This document shows, one piece after another, positions 7,884 to 14,304 of a DNA stretch of 15,619 nt. The notes beneath the pieces were generated by a model, which was given only the letters and a program-made list of their open reading frames with translations, was not told the origin of the DNA and made no database searches. The first letter of the stretch is position 1. Each line of letters starts with the position of its first letter. Location of the stretch: positions 1 to 15,619 of the forward strand of contig JALGZO010000183.1 of the NCBI GenBank assembly GCA_025774865.1. The letters are read 5' to 3'. This stretch comes from a bacterium. GTDB taxonomy: Bacteria > ARS69. The position numbers and the translations under genes were made by a program.

Positions 7884-8598
7884 CGTTCCGGCTCCGGGCA
7901 TCGGGCGCAGGATCTCGGTGGTGCTACCTGCGTTCAACGAAGAAGAGAACATCGAGAAGCAGGTTCGGGACGTCGACGCCGTTCTTCGCGACTTCTGCTT
8001 CGACGAGTACGAGCTCCTGGTCGTGGACGACGGGAGCCGGGACCGGACCCGGGTCATCTGCGACGGTCTGGACATCGAGAATCTCCGCGTGCTCGGCCAC
8101 GACGTGAACCGGGGCTACGCGAAAGCTCTTCGAACGGGGTTCACCCAGGCCCGGATGTCGCTCGTCTTCTACACCGACGCCGACAACCAGTTCGACGTCC
8201 GGGAACTGAAGAATCTGCTCGCGGCCATCGATGACTACGACATCGTCTGCGGCTTCCGCATCTACCGCTACGATCCGTTCTCGCGGCTCGTTCTGTCGTG
8301 GGGATACAATCTGCTCGTGCGGATCCTCTTCCGGATCCGCGTCCGCGACGTCGACTGTGCGTTCAAACTGTTCCGGCGCGACGTGTTCGAGCGTATCCGG
8401 ATCGAGTCCGAGAAGTTCTTCGTGGACACGGAGATCCTGGCGAAGGCGTCGAAGCTCGGACTTCGCATGACGGAGGTCGGAGTTCGCCACCTGCCGCGAA
8501 CGGCCGGCGAGTCGACGGTGCGCGCCAGCCACGTGATCTCGACGCTCTCCGAGATCGCGCGCATGTGGAGGGACATCTACGTCCGGGGACGGATTTGA
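7876..8598 (+). CDS. GT2 family glycosyltransferase, polyprenyl-phosphate sugar synthase-like
   Basis: This 240-residue GT-A enzyme is of the dolichyl-phosphate mannose synthase type. The first strand ISVVLPAFNEEENI (13-26) is followed by VVDDGSRDR (D51-D52, nucleotide binding), NRGYAKALRTGF (78-89), the DXD motif DADNQF (101-106), and RDVDCAFKLFRRDVF, which matches the acceptor-side signature of DPM1-like enzymes. It should move a sugar from a nucleotide donor (for example GDP-Man or UDP-sugar) to a polyprenyl phosphate at the cytoplasmic face. There is no C-terminal pair of membrane helices like those in CsbB or GtrB, so it resembles soluble DPM1-type enzymes. TTG 7876 overlaps the AlkP 2 gene by 8 nt; its own stop overlaps the next TTG as TTGA. 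Co-location with two GT-C genes immediately downstream suggests it supplies their lipid-linked donor. Confidence 0.88.
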   Translation: MGDVPAPGIGRRISVVLPAFNEEENIEKQVRDVDAVLRDFCFDEYELLVVDDGSRDRTRVICDGLDIENLRVLGHDVNRGYAKALRTGFTQARMSLVFYTDADNQFDVRELKNLLAAIDDYDIVCGFRIYRYDPFSRLVLSWGYNLLVRILFRIRVRDVDCAFKLFRRDVFERIRIESEKFFVDTEILAKASKLGLRMTEVGVRHLPRTAGESTVRASHVISTLSEIARMWRDIYVRGRI

Positions 8599-10274
8599 GC
8601 CCGGCCCTCCGAAACGTACTGATTCTGTCCGGCCTGTTGAAGGTCGTCCTCGCCGTCACCTTCGCCGATCTCGAGCCCCGCTACGACGAAACCGAGTACC
8701 TCCGGTTCGGCCAGGAGGTCCGGGCCGGCGCACCGCCGGATCTCTGGCGGGCGCCGGGCTATCAGTGGTTCGTCGCGGCGGGTCTGACGGTCGCCGGGGG
8801 CCGCCCCGTGGGAGTTCGGCTGCTCCAGGTCCTGCTCTCGATGGCCGCCACGTTTCTCGTGTATCGAATCGGAAGGGAACGCTGGGGTGAGCGGGCGGGG
8901 CTCGCCGCGGCGACGTTCGTCGCTTTCTATCCGTCGCAGGTCGCGTTCTCCCACTATCTCTGGTCCGAAGTGCTCTACGGCTTCCTCGTGCTGTTCGCCT
9001 TCGAGCGCACTCTCGCGGCCGACCGTCGTGGCTCGCTGGCGGCGGCGGTGGGCGCCGGGGTGCTGTTCGGGACGGCGTCGCTCACGCGGTCGCTCGGCCT
9101 CGCGCTTCTGGCCGTGTCGCTCCTTTGGCTCGTCCACGGTCGGTGGCGCGAGCGAGGGCCGAAGCGTTCGCTGGCGCTCGCGGGAGCCGTGCTGGGCGTC
9201 GCGGCTCTGGTGGTCGTGCCCTGGTCGATTCGCGCCTCCGCTCTCGCGGGCCGGACCGTGATCGTGGATGTGAACGCCGCCTTCAATCTCTGGAGCGGTA
9301 ACAACGAGTACATTCCACCCGAGGCCCAGGGGATCTGGTCGGTCGGGCTTCCGCTGGGCAACGGGTCGAATCCGGGATTCGATCGTCAGTCGGTCGACGC
9401 CGTCTGGCGGGGGGAAGTCCGGCAGCGGATGGCCGCGGATGGAGTGCGCGAGCCCCTCGGTCCGGACGGAGCCGAGTGGTACCGCACCGAAGCGTCCCGG
9501 CACGTGCGCGAAGATCCGCTCGGGGTTCTGCAGCGCGCCCCGAAGAAGCTCGCTGCGCTCTGGGCGCCTGATTTCTTTCTGCCCCGGCATCTGGTGCGTG
9601 ATTGGTACGGCCCGACGCCTCCCACCCTCGCGGCGTTTCTCGTCGCCCTCACGTGGATCGCGGCCGCGATCCCGTTGCTGGCCGGGCCGGGTGCGCTCGC
9701 CGCGCTTCGACCGGGTCGATTCCGCTCGCTCGCGTGCGCGTGGATCATCGTCTACCTCGTAGTGCATGCCCTCGCCTACGGTCACTCGCGCATGCACCAG
9801 CCGCTCGTTCCCTTGCTCGTGCTCGCGGTGGCCGGTTTGCTGTTCGACGACACCGACGCTCCTCGCCACCGCCGCGTCGCCGGGAGGGCCGCACCCTGGG
9901 TGGGGCTGGCCGTCGCGAGCTGGATCTGGGTGTGGCCCGTGCTCGGCGGCTTGTATTTGATGCCGGGACCGAGCCACGTCGGCGTGGCACGACTGGTCGC
10001 GGTCGGCCGGCACCTGCCGCTGCCGGGGGCCGAGCGACTGACGTGGATGCTCGCCGCCGCCGAGGCATCACGGGGGGAAGGGGATCGAGCCCTGCGCGTC
10101 GTCGAGGGGAGTCGCCACGCGGAGGAATCCTGGTCGCTCTACCTGCGCGCCATGCTGCAGAAGGACGGGCGGAAGGCGGCCGACCTCGTCGAGCGGGCGC
10201 TTCGCGTCGACCCCGACCTTCGCCCCGCCCAGCGACTCGCGCGGGAACTCGCGCCGCCGGAGATGCATCGGTGA
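8595..10274 (+). CDS. GT39-type membrane glycosyltransferase with helical C-terminal tail
   Basis: This is a 559-residue integral membrane protein of the GT-C fold (ArnT/PMT-like, PF13231/PF02366 type). The first outer loop carries the acidic catalytic motif EPRYDETEY (27-35; D31 and E32 are candidates). RAPGYQW (52-58), PSQVAFSHYLWSEVLY and SGNNEY also fit the family, and late in the chain YGHSRMHQPLVPLLVLAVAG matches the conserved final-helix region. About ten hydrophobic segments occur. The last 90-100 residues are hydrophilic and helical, with a TPR-like unit (WSLYLRAMLQKDGRKAADLV, then ERALRVDP). It probably transfers a sugar from a polyprenyl-phosphate donor on the outer face of the membrane; the donor may come from the GT2 encoded just upstream. 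The TTG start is inferred from the TTGA overlap and GGGGA at 8585-8589. The stop overlaps the next GTG. Confidence 0.85.
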   Translation: MSPALRNVLILSGLLKVVLAVTFADLEPRYDETEYLRFGQEVRAGAPPDLWRAPGYQWFVAAGLTVAGGRPVGVRLLQVLLSMAATFLVYRIGRERWGERAGLAAATFVAFYPSQVAFSHYLWSEVLYGFLVLFAFERTLAADRRGSLAAAVGAGVLFGTASLTRSLGLALLAVSLLWLVHGRWRERGPKRSLALAGAVLGVAALVVVPWSIRASALAGRTVIVDVNAAFNLWSGNNEYIPPEAQGIWSVGLPLGNGSNPGFDRQSVDAVWRGEVRQRMAADGVREPLGPDGAEWYRTEASRHVREDPLGVLQRAPKKLAALWAPDFFLPRHLVRDWYGPTPPTLAAFLVALTWIAAAIPLLAGPGALAALRPGRFRSLACAWIIVYLVVHALAYGHSRMHQPLVPLLVLAVAGLLFDDTDAPRHRRVAGRAAPWVGLAVASWIWVWPVLGGLYLMPGPSHVGVARLVAVGRHLPLPGAERLTWMLAAAEASRGEGDRALRVVEGSRHAEESWSLYLRAMLQKDGRKAADLVERALRVDPDLRPAQRLARELAPPEMHR

Positions 10275-12694
10275 GAGCCCTGGCGCCCCTTGCGGTTTTG
10301 GCGGTCGCCGCCGCGTTCTTCGCGCCCGAGCTGTTCGGCGACCGCGTGGCCGCGACGGCGAACATGGCGCGTTGGCGTCCGTGGCTCGAGCACGCCACTC
10401 CGGAGCAGAGGATCGCTCCGTCGCACAACCCCGACTGCAATCTCTCGTACTACCCTCGCCGCTTCGTGCTGCACGAGACCTGGCGGGAGGGCTCGATCCC
10501 GTTCTGGAATCCGTACTCGTTCTGCGGAACGCCGTTTCTCGCCGACGTGCAGGCGGGCGTCCTCTATCCGCCGAATTGGGTTCTTCTGCCCTGGTCCCCG
10601 GCGGAACAACTCGGATGGTTTCTCTTCCTGCACGTCGCCTGGGGTGGTATCGGGGTGCTTCTTCTCGCGCGGCGAGCGGGGGCGCCCATCGGGATCGCCG
10701 CGCTCGCCGGCACGGCGTTCGGGCTGAACGGCTACTTCGTGAAGCACTTCGGACAGCTGACGTTCCTCGCGACGGCGGCGTGGCTACCGTGGGTGATTCT
10801 CGCCGGACTCGTTCTCGCGGATCGTCCGAGCGTCGGCCGCACGATGTGGCTCGCGCTGGCCGGTGCGCTCCTGTTTCTCGCGGGACAACCGCAGATCGCG
10901 TTGCTCGGCGCGTACGCGACGCTCGGCGTGGTGGCGACATCGCTTCTCGTGAGCCGGTCGGGAGAAGGGGAGGCGGCGAAATCACCGTTGCCGGTGGTGA
11001 TCGCGGTCGCGGGAGCGGGCGCCATCGCGTTGCTTCTCGTGTCCGCGCAGCTTCTCCCGACGCTGGATCTGGCGTCGCGGTCCGCCCGGGCGGTGCTTCC
11101 GTATTCCACCGTGATCTCCGGCGCGTTCCATCCGGTCGACGTGATCCGCTTCGTCGTGCCCGAGTTCTTCGGCACGCCCCTGACGGGTGACGAGTGGAGC
11201 CCGCTCTTCCCGCGCGGCGATGGTTTCTATATGAGGAACCAGCTCAACTCCGTATTCGCCGGCACTCCCGTCTTCTTGCTCGCACTGTGGGGGATGACCG
11301 GACCGCGGACGCGTCGAGCTGCCCTGCCGTTCACGGTGTTGTTCATCGTGTCGGTGCTCGTGGCGTTCGGCTCGCCGCTGGCGCGACTCGCGTACGAAAT
11401 GTTTCCCGGTTTCCGGTTCTCCCGGATCGATCGGGCGGGAAGCCTCGTGGTACTCGCGCAGCTCGTTCCGGCGGCGCTCGGCGCGGCCGACCTCACCCGG
11501 GCGCGCGGCGCCGGCCGACGGGTCTTCGGGAGCGGCGGCCTCGTGCTCGTCGTCGCGGGGGTCTGGCTCGTCGCCCGAGCGGGCACTTCCATGCCGGAAT
11601 GGCTCGGGCCGGAATGGCTCGGGGCCGGACCGCCGGCCGCTCTCGACGCCGAGAGCGCCGCGCGGCTTCTCCGGCGCACCCAGGTCGCGGGTCTGTTCGC
11701 GGCGGGGGGCGCCGCGGCATTCCTCCTGCCGGCGTCGCGCCTCGCGTCGGCCATCCCCCTGGCGCTCGCGATCGTTCAGCTCTTTGTCTTCGCGGCCCCG
11801 TACCGGGGGGATCGGTCGCCCGAAGAGTTCTTCGCCTCGACTCCGGGAATCGACGTTCTGGGACAGGCGGTCGCCGGGGGCGACGCAGGCGGCACCCGCT
11901 TCGTCCGTTTCGGGCGGGACCTGCCGGTGCGCCCGTACGCTCTTTCCAGTGTTCTCCCTCCGTCGACGAACGTGCCCTACCGGCTGCGCGATCTGCAGGG
12001 TTACAACGCGCTCACCGAGCGGCGCCTCGGCGACACCCTCGAGGACGTGCTCGGGGACGACGTCTTTTCGCACGGCATCTGGGCGGGCCGCCGAATCGTC
12101 GCGCCGACCCGGGCGGCGGCGCTCGAGCATCCGATGATCGACGCTCTGTCGGTCGGCGCCGCGGTCGGGGTGCATCCGATCGATGCGGCGGGCTGGACCG
12201 AGGTTCCGGCCCGCGGATTCCGCGTGTGGAAGAACGAGGAAGCCCTGCCCCGCGTGCGGCTCGCGACGGGCGGACAAGGGGTGTCGGAAGAGGACATGAA
12301 TGACATCGTCCGGCGGGGAACGTTCGATCCGCGGATCGATGTCTGGTGGGTCGGTGAGGGGAAGGTAGAGGGCCGCGTTTCCCCCGACGATGATGTGGAC
12401 GTTCTCGTGGACACGTGGAACGAGCTCGCCGTGCGCACGAGCACCGCGTCACGTGCGATGCTCGTCATTGCCGACTCGTACGGACCTGGCTGGCGCGCGA
12501 CGCTCGACGGGATCCCGGTCGAGGTTCTGGCGGTCTACGGCGTGGTGCGGGGGATGGCGATCCCGGCCGGCGTGCACGAGGTCGTCTTCCGCTACCGCCC
12601 GCCGGGCTTCGGCGTGGGAGTGGCTCTGTCGCTCGCGGGCTTGCTCCTCGCGGGAACCGGGATCGCGTTCAGCGTGGGGCGCGGAACCTTGTGA
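10271..12694 (+). CDS. YfhO family membrane protein (GT-C glycosyltransferase)
   Basis: This 807-residue protein matches the YfhO family (PF09586). The first outer loop has NPDCNLSYYPRRF (53-65, D55 candidate catalytic acid), then IPFWNPYSFCGTPFLADVQ (76-94) and LYPPNW (98-103), all strongly conserved in YfhO. At least ten hydrophobic segments follow. A large outer domain lies towards the C-terminus and contains the family's PRVRLATG and SYGPGWRATLDG motifs and an AIPAGVHEVVFRYRPP segment before a final membrane helix. In Bacillus and Listeria, YfhO transfers a sugar from an undecaprenyl-phosphate carrier made by a GT2 (CsbB) to lipoteichoic acid. Here the acceptor is unknown, and lipoteichoic acid is unlikely in a diderm. 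The GTG start makes a GTGA overlap with the previous gene, with GGAG 8 nt upstream. A 15-bp tandem duplication lies within the gene. Confidence 0.88.
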   Translation: MRALAPLAVLAVAAAFFAPELFGDRVAATANMARWRPWLEHATPEQRIAPSHNPDCNLSYYPRRFVLHETWREGSIPFWNPYSFCGTPFLADVQAGVLYPPNWVLLPWSPAEQLGWFLFLHVAWGGIGVLLLARRAGAPIGIAALAGTAFGLNGYFVKHFGQLTFLATAAWLPWVILAGLVLADRPSVGRTMWLALAGALLFLAGQPQIALLGAYATLGVVATSLLVSRSGEGEAAKSPLPVVIAVAGAGAIALLLVSAQLLPTLDLASRSARAVLPYSTVISGAFHPVDVIRFVVPEFFGTPLTGDEWSPLFPRGDGFYMRNQLNSVFAGTPVFLLALWGMTGPRTRRAALPFTVLFIVSVLVAFGSPLARLAYEMFPGFRFSRIDRAGSLVVLAQLVPAALGAADLTRARGAGRRVFGSGGLVLVVAGVWLVARAGTSMPEWLGPEWLGAGPPAALDAESAARLLRRTQVAGLFAAGGAAAFLLPASRLASAIPLALAIVQLFVFAAPYRGDRSPEEFFASTPGIDVLGQAVAGGDAGGTRFVRFGRDLPVRPYALSSVLPPSTNVPYRLRDLQGYNALTERRLGDTLEDVLGDDVFSHGIWAGRRIVAPTRAAALEHPMIDALSVGAAVGVHPIDAAGWTEVPARGFRVWKNEEALPRVRLATGGQGVSEEDMNDIVRRGTFDPRIDVWWVGEGKVEGRVSPDDDVDVLVDTWNELAVRTSTASRAMLVIADSYGPGWRATLDGIPVEVLAVYGVVRGMAIPAGVHEVVFRYRPPGFGVGVALSLAGLLLAGTGIAFSVGRGTL
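11594..11623 (+). repeat. 15-bp tandem duplication in the yfhO-like gene
   Basis: The 15-mer CCGGAATGGCTCGGG occurs twice head-to-tail without mismatch, and a partial third copy starts after it. It is in frame and encodes PEWLG-PEWLG in a loop between two hydrophobic segments. It is most simply a recent slippage duplication. Confidence 0.8.
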
Positions 12695-12717
12695 ACCCCA
12701 GCGGGGTCCCCTAGTAT
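12689..12717 (+). promoter_or_regulatory. Candidate sigma70-like promoter for AlkP 3
   Basis: TTGTGA (12689-12694, four of six matches to TTGACA) and TAGTAT (12712-12717, four of six to TATAAT) are separated by exactly 17 nt, in the only sizeable intergenic gap after glyQ. The -35 overlaps the stop codon of the yfhO-like gene. Transcription would start near 12724 and give a leader of about 40 nt. The matches are modest, so this is a candidate only. Confidence 0.42.
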
Positions 12718-12727
12718 CGTGAACCCC
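12691..12727. repeat. 9-bp direct repeat flanking the candidate promoter
   Basis: GTGAACCCC occurs at 12691-12699 and again at 12719-12727. Between them lies the palindrome GGGGTCCCC (12703-12711), whose left arm can also pair with the first CCCC to form a 5-bp hairpin (ACCCC-AGC-GGGGT). Copy 1 overlaps the candidate -35 and copy 2 the expected transcription start, as an operator pair might. No T-run follows the hairpin, so an intrinsic terminator is not supported. The remainder of the gap to 12765 contains only GGAG (12753-12756), the SD 9 nt before the next ATG. Confidence 0.45.
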
Positions 12728-12765
12728 TCGCCGTCGGGCCCGCGCCCGGACCGGAGCCGTCCGAA

Positions 12766-14304
12766 ATGCCCCGTCACTCATTCGGAGCGCACCCGCGACC
12801 GGCACGCTCGGCTGCCCTGGTTCTCGCCCTCTTCCTGGCCGCCGGATGCGCCGCCCCTCCGGAACGCGAGCCTTGGACCCCGGGGCCCGTGTTCATCCTC
12901 GGCTTTGACGGGCTCGCGCCCGATCTCGTCGACCGTTTCGAAGGCGAAGGCCTCCTGCCGAATTTTTCCGAGCTGCGACGGGAGGGTGCGGTCGGTCGAA
13001 TCCGAAGCACGCTGCCGATGATCTCGCCTCCTGCGTGGACGTCGGTCGTGACGGGTACGTCCCCCGGCGATCACGGGGTCTGGGGTTTCTGGCGGCCCGA
13101 CGGGAGCGGTTCCCTGGGAGCGTATGTCGATGCGACGCATCGTCTGGCCCCCGCGATTTGGGAGGACCTGACCGCGGCCGGTCGCCGTGTCGGAGTCGTG
13201 AACGTCCCGGTGTCGTGCCCCCCCGACTCCGTGAACGGTTTCATGGTCGCCGGCTTCCCCTATCCGCAGGGCGCCCCCCTGACGTGGCCGCCCGATCTGG
13301 AGAGCCGGATCGTGGAGGACGGGTACCTCCGCGACGCCTTCGGCGGGCCGCCGGCTCCGGGTCAGGAGGAAGCCTGGCTGGATCGGGCCTGGAAGATCGC
13401 GCGGGCGCGACGTCGCATCGGGCTCGGCCTGCTCCTCGATCGCGAGCCCGAGTTCTCCTTCATCGTGTTCACCACCCCGGACCGGATCCAGCATCATCTC
13501 TGGAAGTTCCACGACCCGAAGCATCCCCGTTACCGCCCGCCCGCTTCCGAGCGACTGAAGAGCGCAGTGCGTGACGCCTACGTCTGGTGCGACGACGTCC
13601 TCGGCGAAGTGATGGCGAAGCTTCCCGACGAAACGACGCTACTCGTTCTTTCGGATCACGGGTTCGGCCCGGCGTATCTCGGGATCTCGAAGGAGCGCCT
13701 GCTCGCGCAGATCGCTGACCCGGGGGGTGCGGCGAGCTCGCGAAACCTGTTCGGTGGTGATTTCTACCTCGAGAGGGATGATGACGAGAGTCGCGACCGT
13801 TTCGCGGCGGCGCTGGCGGCCGTCACCGACGAATCGGGAGCGTCGCTCGTACGCGCCGTCCACGACACTCGCGCGCAGAAGAGTCGTGGGTGGGGCGCCG
13901 GGCTCGGCCCCGAGATCGTCGCGGAGGAGGCCGAGGGATATCTGTTCGTACCGGGGGAGGAAGGCGACTCGCTCGTGACGTCGCTGTCGCCGACGGCGTT
14001 CTCGGGTTACCACCGCCGAGCGGGCTACTTCGCGGCGCGCGGGAGTCCGATCGAACCGGGCGCGGTACGCGACTGCGACCTGCGGGACGTACCGGCGATC
14101 GCGATGCACATTCTCGGCGAGGCGATTCCGCGTCGCTACCTGCACAACCTGCCTCGCGGTCTGTTCCCGCTCGAGTACTTCTTGAAACGGCCGATGTCGT
14201 TCGCCGGTGAGCCGCGTGACGGCCTGCGCAAACCGGGCGAGGCGGCTCCACGCGTAGATCCGGCGATCGAGGCACAGCTTCGCGCGATCGGCTATGTCCA
14301 GTAG
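12766..14304 (+). CDS. AlkP-superfamily phosphodiesterase lipoprotein 3
   Basis: This is a 512-residue AlkP-superfamily protein. The N-terminus has several Arg residues, a hydrophobic core and the lipobox LAAGC (Cys28), so it should be an exported lipoprotein; +2 is Ala. Metal-site residues are all visible: D48 (GFDGLAP), nucleophile T92 or S93 in PPAWTSVVTG, D239 and H243 (TPDRIQHHLW), D297-H298 (LSDHGFGP), and H416 (SGYHRRAGYF). The protein lacks the DMDG/DFDG motif near the C-terminus that AlkP 1 and 2 have; that place reads AIPRRYLHNLPRGLFPLEYF. It ends RAIGYVQ, like the other two paralogs. The ATG is preceded by GGAG 9 nt upstream and a possible promoter. It may begin a second transcription unit with the overlapping GT39-type gene. 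The substrate is unknown; a periplasmic phospho-substituent transferase or hydrolase is the general expectation. Confidence 0.88.
   Translation: MPRHSFGAHPRPARSAALVLALFLAAGCAAPPEREPWTPGPVFILGFDGLAPDLVDRFEGEGLLPNFSELRREGAVGRIRSTLPMISPPAWTSVVTGTSPGDHGVWGFWRPDGSGSLGAYVDATHRLAPAIWEDLTAAGRRVGVVNVPVSCPPDSVNGFMVAGFPYPQGAPLTWPPDLESRIVEDGYLRDAFGGPPAPGQEEAWLDRAWKIARARRRIGLGLLLDREPEFSFIVFTTPDRIQHHLWKFHDPKHPRYRPPASERLKSAVRDAYVWCDDVLGEVMAKLPDETTLLVLSDHGFGPAYLGISKERLLAQIADPGGAASSRNLFGGDFYLERDDDESRDRFAAALAAVTDESGASLVRAVHDTRAQKSRGWGAGLGPEIVAEEAEGYLFVPGEEGDSLVTSLSPTAFSGYHRRAGYFAARGSPIEPGAVRDCDLRDVPAIAMHILGEAIPRRYLHNLPRGLFPLEYFLKRPMSFAGEPRDGLRKPGEAAPRVDPAIEAQLRAIGYVQ

Noticed and set aside
12695-12711. Intrinsic terminator after the yfhO-like gene
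   Set aside because: The hairpin ACCCC-AGC-GGGGT has only 5 bp and is followed by CCCCTAG, not by a T-run.
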